NCBI GenBank assembly: GCA_905214925.1 | Contig: CAJMOB010000012.1 | Span: 1 to 64,000 of the forward strand | DNA length: 64,000 nt | Origin: Scybalomonas sp905214925 | GTDB taxonomy: Bacteria; Bacillota; Clostridia; Lachnospirales; Lachnospiraceae | Reading direction: 5' to 3' | Program-made: the position numbers and the translations under genes | Notes under the pieces: model-generated | Told to the model about the DNA's origin: nothing | What the model saw: only the letters and a program-made list of their open reading frames with translations | Database searches by the model: none | In this document: positions 43,041 through 51,908 of the stretch, piece by piece | Layout: each line of letters opens with the position of its first letter | Position numbering within the stretch: the first letter of the stretch is position 1

Positions 43041-43790
43041 TTATGCCATAGTGAATTGTAAAAATTGCTTTAATCTTGGATTTTTAGGTGCCTCTAAAAT
43101 TTCCTTTGGACTTCCATCTTCTATAATTCTTCCATCATCCATAAATAAAATTCTTGTAGCAACTTCTTTTGCAAATTTAATTTCATGAGTCACCAAAATC
43201 ATAGTAACTCCTTCTTCTGCTAATAATTGAATCGTACGCAAAACTTCTCCCACTAATTCTGGATCTAAAGCTGATGTTGGTTCATCTAATAACAAAACAT
43301 TTGGATTGACTGCCATCGCCCTTGCAATTCCAACTCTTTGTTGTTGTCCCCCAGAAATTTTACATGGATAGAAATCTTTTTTATCAAGCATTCCAACTTT
43401 ACTAAGTAAAGTTTCCGCAATCTTTCTTGCCTCCGTTTTTTTCATTTTATGTACAACAACTAATGCCTCCATTACGTTTTCCAAGACCGTTTTATTTTTA
43501 AACAAATGATTTCCTTGAAATACCATAGAGGAATGCTTTCTTAATCTCAAAATTTCTTTCCTCGTTACATGTTCTGCATCTACTGTGACATCTCCTACTG
43601 TTATTTTCCCTTTAGTAGGATAAGTCAAATAATTAATACAACGTAGAAAAGTAGATTTCCCAGTTCCCGAAGGACCTATAATCGCTACAATTTCATTTTT
43701 TTCTATATCAATAGAAATATCCTTTAAAATTTCGACTTCACCTTCAAATGTTTTACTTAGGTGTTCGATTTTCACCATAACTTCACCCAT
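43041..43790 (-). CDS. Amino-acid ABC transporter ATPase (GlnQ/TcyN type)
   Basis: About 250 residues. Walker A G-P-S-G-T-G-K-S-T, signature I-S-G-G-Q-Q-Q-R-V-G, Walker B L-L-L-D-E-P-T-S-A-L-D, H-loop L-V-T-H-E. The start at 43790 (after AGAGGT) is preferred; an internal ATG four codons on is also possible. It is the only ATPase of the operon, so it must serve both permeases. Confidence 0.93.
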   Translation of the reverse strand: MGEVMVKIEHLSKTFEGEVEILKDISIDIEKNEIVAIIGPSGTGKSTFLRCINYLTYPTKGKITVGDVTVDAEHVTRKEILRLRKHSSMVFQGNHLFKNKTVLENVMEALVVVHKMKKTEARKIAETLLSKVGMLDKKDFYPCKISGGQQQRVGIARAMAVNPNVLLLDEPTSALDPELVGEVLRTIQLLAEEGVTMILVTHEIKFAKEVATRILFMDDGRIIEDGSPKEILEAPKNPRLKQFLQFTMA

Positions 43791-43840
43791 ATGTTTACCT
43801 CTACTCGTTTCAATCATTTTATATGTTTGATTTCTTCTTA

Positions 43841-44665
43841 TTAATTTGTAATATACTTTGTCATATCTTCATATAACCACTTTTCTGTAATTTTTGCACA
43901 AGTACCATCTTCTAACATTTCTTCTAAAACTTTATCCACTTCTTCTTTTATTTTTTCTCCACGCTCTGTTTTGGAATAAAAATATCCAACATTGCTTGCT
44001 ACCAAACTTTCATCTAAAATTTTTAATGTTTCCCCTGTATTTTTCATATATTCATTCATGGTAGTCATGGCTCCTCCAACTGCATCTAAACGGCCTAAGT
44101 TTAAATCTGCAAGGGCAGTTGAAGTCATTTCATAAAGAGCTAATTCAAAGTTACTTTCTTTTGACATTTCTTCCAAAATCGTTTGACTTGCTTGTCCAGA
44201 ACAAACACCAACTTTTTTTCCGGCTAAATCTTCAATGCTATTAATATCCTTATCTCCATCCTGAACCGCAACCCTTTGAGCATCTCCATAATATGGAATC
44301 GAAGCATAATATTTCTCAGTTCTTTCTTCCTTAATAGCAAAACAGTTTGCAGCAACATCGGCACGTTTTGCATCTAACTCACCAAAAACAGAATCAAAAC
44401 TAGCTTGTTTTACTTCAATTTCCCATCCAGTTCTCTTGGCTATCTCTTCCCACATCTCTGCATCAATTCCCGTCCAATTTTGCTTATCATCTAGTAAACT
44501 ATATGGTAACCCATTACCAGATGTAGCAATCGTAACCTTTGTGATCTCCTCTTCCCCTTTTGTATCTTCTACTTTTGTTTGTCCACAACCACCAAGTGCT
44601 ATCATTGTAACCACTCCAACACAAATTGCTGCCATACATTTTTTCATTTCCTTTTTCATTTTCAA
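43841..44665 (-). CDS. Amino-acid ABC transporter binding lipoprotein (copy 1)
   Basis: 274 residues with signal sequence and lipobox A-L-G-G-C-G-Q. SBP_bac_3 motifs: N-G-L-P-Y-S-L-L-D-D, W-T-G-I-D-A-E-M-W-E-E-I and D-L-A-G-K-K-V-G-V-C-S-G-Q. More distant from copies 2 and 3 than those are from each other. TAGGAGAT precedes ATG. It follows the first permease gene by 23 bases. Confidence 0.9.
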   Translation of the reverse strand: MKMKKEMKKCMAAICVGVVTMIALGGCGQTKVEDTKGEEEITKVTIATSGNGLPYSLLDDKQNWTGIDAEMWEEIAKRTGWEIEVKQASFDSVFGELDAKRADVAANCFAIKEERTEKYYASIPYYGDAQRVAVQDGDKDINSIEDLAGKKVGVCSGQASQTILEEMSKESNFELALYEMTSTALADLNLGRLDAVGGAMTTMNEYMKNTGETLKILDESLVASNVGYFYSKTERGEKIKEEVDKVLEEMLEDGTCAKITEKWLYEDMTKYITN

Positions 44666-44688
44666 TCTCCTATCATTTTATCTATATT

Positions 44689-45363
44689 TTAATAAATACT
44701 AGCACAACGCTTTTCTATATATTTATGCAAACACCCAAATACAAAAATAATACACCAATATATCAACATAACTGCGGCATAAATTTCAAAATATCGAAAT
44801 GTCCTTGCACCTTCAATTTTTGCCGCTCCCATAATATCAGATACACCTAGCATAAAGGATAGTGCTGACATTTTAATTAAGTTGATAATATCGTTCGATA
44901 ATGGTGGCAGTGCTACTCGAATCGCTTGTGGTAAAAGAATTCGAACAGTCATTTGTACTCGAGACATCCCCAATGAATATGCTGCTTCTTTCTGTCCTTC
45001 ATCAACAGAAATCAGAGCTGCTCTCATACTCTCAGACATAAAGGCTGCAAAATTTAAACTCATCACTATGGAAACAGCATAAATTGGTGTGATATTTCGA
45101 ACGATTTCACTAAACATAGCAATTCCAAAATAGAAAAAATATAACTGTGCAACAATTGGCGTTCCTCTCATAAAAGATATATACGCCTTAACAATTGGAT
45201 ATAAAATTTTCACTTTATAGTATGTAATGATAGCTAATAAGAATCCTAATAATAGGGAAAATATTAATGCTATCACTGTAATCTCCATTGTTACATTTAA
45301 TTTGACAGCTATTTTAGGTAATACTTCTAAAAAATATCTAATATCAAACATACTCCCCAACAT
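44689..45363 (-). CDS. Amino-acid ABC transporter permease 1 (HisM type)
   Basis: 224 residues, about five membrane helices, loop motif G-Q-K-E-A-A-Y-S-L-G-M then L-P-Q-A-I-R. First gene of the long leftward operon behind a clear promoter. The start may be ATG 45363 or an ATG four codons later (45351), which matches the start of the paralogous permease at 41765; neither has ideal ribosome-site spacing. Together with permease 2, the ATPase and three binding proteins it forms a polar amino-acid uptake system. Confidence 0.9.
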   Translation of the reverse strand: MLGSMFDIRYFLEVLPKIAVKLNVTMEITVIALIFSLLLGFLLAIITYYKVKILYPIVKAYISFMRGTPIVAQLYFFYFGIAMFSEIVRNITPIYAVSIVMSLNFAAFMSESMRAALISVDEGQKEAAYSLGMSRVQMTVRILLPQAIRVALPPLSNDIINLIKMSALSFMLGVSDIMGAAKIEGARTFRYFEIYAAVMLIYWCIIFVFGCLHKYIEKRCASIY

Positions 45364-45419
45364 TTTCTTCTACTTCCTCCCTTTTTTATATTTCTTTTTT
45401 ATTTATAAATTCCTATTTT

Positions 45420-45448
45420 ATTATAATAATCATCAATTTTTTTAGCAA
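45420..45448 (-). promoter_or_regulatory. Promoter of the transporter/Mo-enzyme operon
   Basis: On the minus strand TTGCTA (45443-45448) lies exactly 17 bases before TATAAT (45420-45425), about 55 bases upstream of the first gene. Confidence 0.7.
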
Positions 45449-45567
45449 ATTCTTTCTTAAAAGAACTTGCCTCATAAAAGATGACAAAATTAATTGACGA
45501 TGATAGCATATAAATGTAATATAAAGAAAAAAAGCATTAAAAATAAAAATAGATACGAGGAGTTTTT

Positions 45568-45927
45568 ATGGGCTATTTAGGTAATATCATATGGTTTTTA
45601 TGTGGCGGTGCCTTTGGCGCTATTGGCTGGTTTTTAGCAGGATGCCTTTGGTGTATTAGTATTATCGGTATTCCAATCGGTCTTCAATGCTTTAAATTTG
45701 CTACACTTAGCTTGTTTCCATTTGGAAAAGAAGTAACATATGGCGGTAGTGTCGTTTCCCTCTTAATGAATATTATATGGTTATTAATATCAGGAATCCC
45801 ATTGGCTATCCACCATCTTTTTTGGGGAATTGTTTTCTGCATTACAATTATCGGAGTTCCATTTGGCATGCAGCACTTTAAATTAGCCAAACTAGCACTT
45901 ATGCCATTTGGTGCGGAAGTTTCCTAA
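45568..45927 (+). CDS. YccF-family small membrane protein
   Basis: 119 residues made of two internally repeated YccF units, each with hydrophobic helices and the motif C-I-S/T-I-I-G-I/V-P-x-G-x-Q-x-F-K then A-L/S-x-x-P-F-G. Function of the family is unknown. GAGGAG lies before ATG. Monocistronic. Confidence 0.9.
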   Translation: MGYLGNIIWFLCGGAFGAIGWFLAGCLWCISIIGIPIGLQCFKFATLSLFPFGKEVTYGGSVVSLLMNIIWLLISGIPLAIHHLFWGIVFCITIIGVPFGMQHFKLAKLALMPFGAEVS

Positions 45928-46087
45928 CTTTGTGATTTTCTCACGTTCATAGGTAGAGTCAACATTATAAATGTTCGCGAGCATTCGTCATAAACTTATG
46001 TAAGTATAGTTTTCGACTCATTGCTTTCGCGTAAAATAGAAATGCAAGCATTTCTGCTTGACTTATATCTTCCACGCAAAGAAAAAA

Positions 46088-46126
46088 AGAGGAAGTCCCA
46101 TTTTGGAAGAACTTCTTCTTTTTTCC
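46088..46126. terminator. Terminator-like hairpin
   Basis: AAAAGAGGAAGT pairs imperfectly with ACTTCTTCTTTT, with A- and T-rich flanks on both strands. It separates the yccF gene from leftward pseudogenes. The DNA 45928-46087 holds no gene I can support. Confidence 0.55.
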
Positions 46127-46470
46127 TTATTCATTTTCACATTGTTGAATCAATCTTAAATTTTCTATTTCATCCACATAGTCACCCATCATTCCATCAT
46201 AAATCTTTCCGTCCTCTGATACTGCATACCAAAAACTTGTAGAGATATGATCCCCTATATCATCATATCCATGGAAATTGTAACCTTGCTCAATCATACT
46301 ATCGAACTCTATATGTTCTGGAATATAAGCATTGTTATCATCTAAGTATTTCTTTAAATATTCTAGTGCTTGATTCTCATTCTGTATCTAGGCTCCAATC
46401 TCTTCCTTTTCTGATTCCTCAGCTTCTTTAGCAGCAGCATCTATTTGTTCTAAATAATACTGTGTGGATT
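46127..46470 (-). pseudogene. Unknown gene fragment with in-frame TAG
   Basis: The frame reads Y-Y-L-E-Q-I-D-A-A-A-K-E-A-E-E-S, TAG at 46388-46390, then N-Q-A-L-E-Y-L-K-K-Y-L-D-D then F-W-Y-A-V-S-E-D-G-K-I-Y-D-G to a normal stop. The second part looks like an extracellular or substrate-like domain. No start or ribosome site is found; it abuts the truncated kinase. Family not recognised. Confidence 0.5.
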
Positions 46471-46884
46471 TTGATCATATAACATAGAACGTGCTTGGCA
46501 TAGTTGATTTACAATTGATATAACCTCTTCTTCTGTAAAACAGGAAACCTTTTCGCCCTCTTCTTCTCTTTCTTCTTTGCGTTCCTCTAACAGTTCTCGC
46601 AAACTATTTCCATCAATATATTCCTCTAACACGTACGTATCGCCCTTATAATATATGACTTTATAAATAATTGGAAGGTTGGGGTGATGGATTTGCTCTA
46701 ACTTCTTATAAATAGATACTAAGTCTTTTTGATAATATTGCTTTAAAATACAACTTCCCTCTATTTGTTTATACAAAACAAGATCAACTTTACTTTTTTC
46801 TCCATCTTTTATGGAACACATGATCTCAAACTGAGAAGAAAAAAACTGGAATCCTAAATCAGAACTTTCCTTACTGTTCTCCAT
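46450..46884 (-). pseudogene. Truncated Ser/Thr protein kinase (N-lobe only)
   Basis: 144 residues matching the N-lobe of a eukaryotic-type kinase: a Lys strand (C-I-L-K-Q-Y), H-H-P-N-L-P-I-I-Y, then Y-V-L-E-E-Y-I-D-G-N-S-L (hinge). It stops within helix E (S-M-L-Y-D-Q-N-P) before the catalytic H-R-D and D-F-G motifs, so it cannot phosphorylate. The next DNA does not continue the kinase. It was probably once linked to the HTH gene just upstream. Confidence 0.7.
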
Positions 46885-46927
46885 TCAACAAGTCAACCTC
46901 TCCATTTTCAATCAATAGTTCGTCAAT

Positions 46928-47308
46928 TTAATGGCTGTGTAAATGGTTGCTTAATCCATACAGAATAATAGAATCCCAGGTTTTTCTTGGATATAATTCT
47001 TTATGACCTGTACATTTTAATAGCCTATCGATTTCTTCTTTTGTGGCACCTAAACTAAATCCAATTTGAACCATTTTTTTCCGAGATAAAATCTTTTTAT
47101 CATTTTTAACTTGATATAAATGTGGTTTTGATACTCCAGCTGTTTTACTAATTCTTAAAGCATTTGTTCCATATTTCTCACATAAATCTTGAAAATATTG
47201 TCCAAAAGTTTTATTTTCATGTTTATGTTCTTCAATCCACTACTCTAGCTCTTCCTTGTGTTTCAGAGATGCCAGTTCATTCATTAAATCCTTCGTAGGT
47301 TTGTCCAT
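46928..47308 (-). pseudogene. Helix-turn-helix gene with in-frame TAG
   Basis: A 126-codon frame starting M-D-K-P-T-K-D-L-M-N-E after a good ribosome site (AATAGGAGAG). It is broken by TAG (47240-47242) at codon 23, then continues I-E-E-H-K-H-E-N then L-R-I-S-K-T-A-G-V-S-K-P-H-L-Y-Q-V (HTH) and I-G-F-S-L-G-A-T-K-E-E-I-D. This type of regulator often precedes a Ser/Thr kinase gene. The single stop suggests recent inactivation. Confidence 0.65.
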
Positions 47309-47477
47309 ATTACTCTCTCCTATTGCTTGTATTTCTCTTATATCCTTTTTTCCATCGTTCTATAACAAAATATCTTGTTTTACCATATTTTGCTATTGGG
47401 TATTCATTTTATCATTCTTTTATTCTTTTTTCGTCTTCTCTCAGGAGACAATACATTTTCTTCAGAAAGTGCTTCAT

Positions 47478-47669
47478 TCATTGTAATTTCACCACATACC
47501 CAAAAGATGAGTCCTCCTCATTACCTCTTGAATAGATCGTAATCCCTTTGCTATTACTATAGACAGAATATTCTGTCACTATAAAAATAGAATTCTCCTT
47601 ATCATATATTTTTTTAATTTCCTTATTATCATATGATAAAAATGATAAAAGCTCGTCTCCTTTGTGCAT
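47478..47669 (-). CDS. Short hypothetical protein, probably a fragment
   Basis: 63 codons, with E-N-S-I-F-I-V-T-E-Y-S-V-Y-S-N-S-K-G-I-T-I-Y at the centre, like one module of a larger beta-rich protein. No ribosome site. It lies at the head of the decayed HTH-kinase cluster, so it is likely another fragment. No family recognised. Confidence 0.35.
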   Translation of the reverse strand: MHKGDELLSFLSYDNKEIKKIYDKENSIFIVTEYSVYSNSKGITIYSRGNEEDSSFGYVVKLQ

Positions 47670-47947
47670 ACTTAGGGATTAGTCTCGTATCCCCCTATAT
47701 GAAAAATAAAAAATTCTGTGCTCATATTAATAAGACTCATTAAGAAACAATTTTTTGTATGTTATACTCCATATAAAGATAATAAATAGTATCTATAATA
47801 ATAATATTTCTTGTACGATGGAGAGAGTAGAAAAGAATGAGAAATGGAACTTGCTTTTGTAGCAAAAGCTGGAATTAGAGCAAAATGTCATTGAAAACTA
47901 TATAAAAAAGAAAAGTGAATAAATAACGATGAAAACTATATCTATAT
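47670..47947. other. Gene-free region with a tiny broken frame
   Basis: A rightward frame at about 47818-47920 reads M-E-R-V-E-K-N-E-K-W-N-L-L-L, TAG, Q-K-L-E-L-E-Q-N-V-I-E-N. It is too short and interrupted to call a gene. Nothing else is seen. Confidence 0.35.
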
Positions 47948-47987
47948 AAAAGAAAGAGAAGCTCGTCTTTGATCTTCTCTTTCTTTT
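47948..47987. terminator. Terminator of the calcium ATPase gene
   Basis: AAAAGAAAGAGAAG (47948-47961) pairs perfectly with CTTCTCTTTCTTTT (47974-47987), a few bases past the ATPase stop codon on the minus strand. Confidence 0.8.
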
Positions 47988-47992
47988 TCTTC

Positions 47993-50605
47993 CTATATCT
48001 TCTTAAACCATCCCATCATCTTCTGTATCTCTACAAATATCAAAGGCGAGATGGATAAAATGGCAACGAAAAACCAATGTCCAAATCCCATATTTTGTAG
48101 CCCTACTATACGAGCTACAGGTGTTATAATAGGGATGGCGATCATAATGATAGCTCCCATCATTGTCGTTCCTAACAACAAACGGTTCCCTGTAAATCCA
48201 ATTTTAAAAATAGAAAGATGACTTCTGCAATTATACATATGAACGATTGTTGTCAATCCCATAACAACAAATGTCATAGATTGGGCAATACTATGAGTCG
48301 CTGTTCTACTACCGACATTGAAATGTTCACCAATAAAAATAGCTAATAGAGTAGAGATTGTAAAAACAATGGAAATACTTACAATTTTTTGAATCATGCC
48401 ATCGGAAAAAATACTAGTTCCTTTCTTCACTGGAGACTGTTTCATAAGATCAGGTTCTGCTTTTTCCACACACAAACTAAATCCTGGGATACCATCTGCT
48501 ACCACCTTAATAATCAGTAGCTGGATCGCTGTAATCGGTGCTCCCCAACCTAAAATTAAGGAAATTAAAACAATTGTGATAGCAGAAATATTGCATCCAA
48601 GCATCGCATAAATGGATTTTCTAATGTTGGAATATACTCTTCGTCCTTCTTGTATTGCTGTTACAATGGTTGAGAAATTATCATCCAACAAAATCATATC
48701 CGATGCTTCCTTTGCAACATCTGTTCCAGATCCCATCGCAATCCCTACATCAGAAGCCTTTAGGGCTGGTGCATCATTAACACCATCTCCAGTCATAGCA
48801 ACAATCTCATCTTTCTTTTGAAATGCTTTTACAATCCTTATTTTATCTTCTGGTGAAGTTCTAGCAAATACCCGATAGTCTTCGATTACATTTTCTAATT
48901 CTTCATCTAACATAGAGTGCAAAGTGGCACTATCCATAATTTTTTTATCTCCATACAAGATACCAATTTGCTCTGCAATGGCTTTTGCAGTATTCACATG
49001 GTCTCCTGTAATCATCACTGTTTTAATTCCTGCTTCTTTTGCCACCTGTACTGCATGAACACTTTCTTCTCTCGGAGGATCGATAATACCAACTAAACCA
49101 TAAAATGTAATATTATTTTCTAATGTCTTGGCAGTAAGTTCTGTTGGCATTTCAGAATAATAGGAAAAACCAACACCAATAACACGAAGTGCTTGATTCG
49201 CAAAGGAATCATGTACTTCTTTTATTTTGTTATGTAATCCTTCTTCTTGCTTGATTGGCAAACGATCGATAGCCCCTTTTGTAATGGATAGATAACGATC
49301 TTTTACTTTATATACCACTGTCATTAACTTCCTTGTAGAATCGAATGGAATTTCATAAATCTTTTCGTATTCCTTTAACTGATGATCAAAATCTTTGATT
49401 TTCGAATACGCCATATTTGCAATGGCAAGTTCTGTTGGATTTCCAATTTTACTATCCTTTTTTAATCCTTCACTACTAGATAGCATTAGCAATTTTAATA
49501 ACTCTTCTTCCTCTTCTTTCAAAGAATGTTTCGCATTCTTCGGTTCTGTTTCTACTGTCCATATTTTTTCAATACACATTTTATTTTGAGTCAGTGTCCC
49601 TGTTTTGTCCGAGCAAATGACGGATATATTACCAACCGTTTCTACGGCTGTTGGTGTTTGAACAATGGTATTTTTCTTTGCCATATTGCTAATTCCATAG
49701 GAAAGAGATATTGTTACAACGACAGGCATAACTTCTGGAATCGCAGCGACAGCAACCGAAATCGCAACCATAATCATACTCATAAAATCATTTCCATAAA
49801 TCCATCCAATGACGAAAGAAATGAGGGCAGAAATAATTGCAACAACACTTAATGTTTTCCCAAGTTTTTGCATTCGAATTTGAAGTGGGGATAATGCAAC
49901 TTCCTCATTGGCAAGTAATTTCGAAATTCTTCCTATCTCTGTCTCAACTCCTGTACGAGTAACAACCGCTGTACATTTTCCTGATAGAACAAGAGACCCT
50001 GAATAAACCATATGTTTACAATCCCCAATTGGTATATTTTCTGCTGGTTCAAACATGGCATCTTTTGCCACTGGTTCACTTTCTCCTGTCAATAAGGATT
50101 CATCTACCATGAAATTTGCTTCTTGTAAAATACGAGCATCCGCTGGAACTCGATCACCAGTACCTAAAATAAGGATATCTCCAGGAACGAGCATTTTTGA
50201 ATCCACCTTTTCTCTTTTTCCTTCTCTAAGAACGGTACTCTTTTGCGTGTGATACTGCTTTAATGCATCTACTGATTTCTCGGCTTTTATTTGCTCTCGA
50301 ACCGATAAAATAATATTTAGTATAATAATCCCCATAATTACAATAGGTTCTGTTATATTGTCTGGATGCTCTTTTAACGCAATATAGGTGGATAATATCA
50401 CTGCAACAAAAAGAATAAGAATCGTAATATCTTGAAACGAACTTAAAATATGTTCAAAAATAGATTTTCTTTTTTCCTCTTTTAGCTTATTTACTCCATA
50501 TATCTCCATTCTCTTTTTTACTTCTGCCTCGCTTAATCCTTGTTGAACTGTATCGCCTAAATCCAACAATACTGCATTCAACTCTATAACTTCATGTTTC
50601 TTCAT
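47993..50605 (-). CDS. P-type calcium-transporting ATPase
   Basis: An 870-residue P2-type (SERCA/PMCA-like) cation pump. Actuator motif L-L-T-G-E-S-E-P-V, phosphorylation motif C-S-D-K-T-G-T-L-T-Q-N-K, nucleotide-binding K-G-A-I-D-R, hinge M-T-G-D-G-V-N-D-A-P-A-L. About ten membrane helices; the helix-4 motif V-A-A-I-P-E fits calcium binding (P-E-x-L/M). It exports Ca2+ (possibly Mn2+) from the cell. AAGGAGAAA precedes ATG. It is transcribed from its own promoter with a structured leader and terminator (50735-50873), so expression is probably set by attenuation. Confidence 0.93.
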   Translation of the reverse strand: MKKHEVIELNAVLLDLGDTVQQGLSEAEVKKRMEIYGVNKLKEEKRKSIFEHILSSFQDITILILFVAVILSTYIALKEHPDNITEPIVIMGIIILNIILSVREQIKAEKSVDALKQYHTQKSTVLREGKREKVDSKMLVPGDILILGTGDRVPADARILQEANFMVDESLLTGESEPVAKDAMFEPAENIPIGDCKHMVYSGSLVLSGKCTAVVTRTGVETEIGRISKLLANEEVALSPLQIRMQKLGKTLSVVAIISALISFVIGWIYGNDFMSMIMVAISVAVAAIPEVMPVVVTISLSYGISNMAKKNTIVQTPTAVETVGNISVICSDKTGTLTQNKMCIEKIWTVETEPKNAKHSLKEEEEELLKLLMLSSSEGLKKDSKIGNPTELAIANMAYSKIKDFDHQLKEYEKIYEIPFDSTRKLMTVVYKVKDRYLSITKGAIDRLPIKQEEGLHNKIKEVHDSFANQALRVIGVGFSYYSEMPTELTAKTLENNITFYGLVGIIDPPREESVHAVQVAKEAGIKTVMITGDHVNTAKAIAEQIGILYGDKKIMDSATLHSMLDEELENVIEDYRVFARTSPEDKIRIVKAFQKKDEIVAMTGDGVNDAPALKASDVGIAMGSGTDVAKEASDMILLDDNFSTIVTAIQEGRRVYSNIRKSIYAMLGCNISAITIVLISLILGWGAPITAIQLLIIKVVADGIPGFSLCVEKAEPDLMKQSPVKKGTSIFSDGMIQKIVSISIVFTISTLLAIFIGEHFNVGSRTATHSIAQSMTFVVMGLTTIVHMYNCRSHLSIFKIGFTGNRLLLGTTMMGAIIMIAIPIITPVARIVGLQNMGFGHWFFVAILSISPLIFVEIQKMMGWFKKI

Positions 50606-50734
50606 TGTTATGTTTTCTCCTTCCTGAAATCATAATAAACATACTTTTTGAATTTGTTACATTTACGGTCAGCTGCCAAATAAAAGATTGTTTTCGCGAA
50701 TTTTTTATATTATGGAAAGCGCAATTTCCTATAG

Positions 50735-50838
50735 CAAAAAAAAAGAGCCAACCGACCAACCATAAAGCCTAAGGCTGATCTATTGACTCTAACACTTATT
50801 TATTCCGGCGAACAAATAAGCACGTTTTTATAAAATTT
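50735..50838 (-). promoter_or_regulatory. Structured leader with terminator before the calcium ATPase
   Basis: On the minus strand the predicted transcript first forms a hairpin (CTTATTT ... AAATAAG, 50795-50820). It then forms a long terminator stem (AGAGTCAA-TA-GATCAGCC pairing with GGTTGGTC-GG-TTGGCTCT, 50744-50790) followed by nine U residues (50735-50743). Transcripts that pass it continue into the ATPase gene 130 bases on. This layout suggests a riboswitch or other attenuator, perhaps sensing a divalent cation. It does not match the yybP-ykoY, M-box, NiCo or fluoride consensus as I know them. Confidence 0.6.
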
Positions 50839-50844
50839 TTCTCT

Positions 50845-50873
50845 ATAGTATCACGGGATATTATCTTTGTCAA
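50845..50873 (-). promoter_or_regulatory. Promoter of the calcium ATPase leader
   Basis: On the minus strand a perfect TTGACA (50868-50873), 17-base spacer, then TACTAT (50845-50850). It lies after the stop of the upstream DUF2935 gene, showing that the terminator belongs to a new transcript. Confidence 0.75.
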
Positions 50874-50938
50874 TACTCCCGTTTATTTTCCAATATCTCA
50901 TGTTTCCTTTTCTAATTTCTTCCTTAAAACAGCTTTAC

Positions 50939-51835
50939 CTATTCTGTTTCTAATAAACGGATATAATGATTTGCCTCTCTTAACACATGATCTGCAAGCA
51001 ATGGTAAAATGAGAGAAGCGATTTCACAATCTAAAATACCCTTCAATCCTGCTTCTTTAAATTCACGATATTTCAGTGTTTCCTTTAAAGATTTCTTCGT
51101 CAATTTTTCTAATTCTCCACAAGAAATTCCATCGCCCATCTCTAATAGCTTTTCATATTCCATAGCAAAGTGATTAGCATCTCCTATCAATTGTTCTTCT
51201 GATGGATCGAGTAATCCACGAATAAACAATGCATGTTCCATCATAATACAATTCCAAAAATCTTCTGTTCCCAATAAATTTTTATAAGAAATTCTTCTAT
51301 TTTGACGAATTCCAATTAAAGTGGAACGATATAGCTTTGCTTCTCTTAAAATATGTTTGATTAAAAGTGGGTAGCTTCCATTAAATAAACATCCTTTGGA
51401 TACTTCTTTTAAAATATCTTCTTTGAATTCGATCAATCCATTGAGAAGGTGGATGGCTTTTTCATTCAATTGATTTACTGTTTGCATCAATTGTCTATCA
51501 TTTCTCATTCCACATCCCGCTGTTAATTTTTGTTCTCTTTCTGAAATCTCACTATTGATTGGAATCCCTGTTAAAAACTGTGTCTTTTTTTCCGCAGGTA
51601 TTGTACAGTCCGTCACCAATTCTTTTGATTTTAAAACATCACTGCTTACGATACCATCACTGATTTTTACAACTTTTTTCAAAAGGTTCTCAAATTCTTC
51701 TCTAAAAAACTCCGCCTTTTCTATCCATTCTTTGTCTTTACATGGAAATCCTGCTTCTAAAAACAGCGCATGTTCTTTCATAATTCTAGCAAAAAATAAA
51801 TGAGTTTCTATCGAAAATACTACATAATTTTTCAT
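50939..51835 (-). CDS. DUF2935 protein, two four-helix-bundle repeats
   Basis: 298 residues. Two homologous halves each carry E-H-A-L-F (M-K-E-H-A-L-F-L-E and M-M-E-H-A-L-F-I-R), and two later segments carry H-I-L-R-E-A and H-V-L-R-E-A. This gives repeated Glu/His pairs typical of a ferritin-like metal-binding bundle. Family function unknown. ATG at 51835 follows AAAGGT; a TTG two codons earlier is possible. Monocistronic, next to an arsA remnant. Confidence 0.85.
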   Translation of the reverse strand: MKNYVVFSIETHLFFARIMKEHALFLEAGFPCKDKEWIEKAEFFREEFENLLKKVVKISDGIVSSDVLKSKELVTDCTIPAEKKTQFLTGIPINSEISEREQKLTAGCGMRNDRQLMQTVNQLNEKAIHLLNGLIEFKEDILKEVSKGCLFNGSYPLLIKHILREAKLYRSTLIGIRQNRRISYKNLLGTEDFWNCIMMEHALFIRGLLDPSEEQLIGDANHFAMEYEKLLEMGDGISCGELEKLTKKSLKETLKYREFKEAGLKGILDCEIASLILPLLADHVLREANHYIRLLETE

Positions 51836-51908
51836 ATCCAATCATACCTTTATATTTTAGACTTTTCTCTATCATTATATGCCTGAAACAAAAAAGCGTC
51901 CGCTCTTT

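Noticed and set aside
46127..47920. TAG recoding (for example pyrrolysine) suggested by three in-frame TAG codons
   Set aside because: TAG is a normal stop elsewhere in the window, such as the IS3 transposase and the aspS leader peptide, and the affected genes are otherwise truncated.
50735..50838. yybP-ykoY, NiCo, M-box or fluoride riboswitch before the calcium ATPase
   Set aside because: Key conserved bases of those families were not found; kept only as an unidentified leader.
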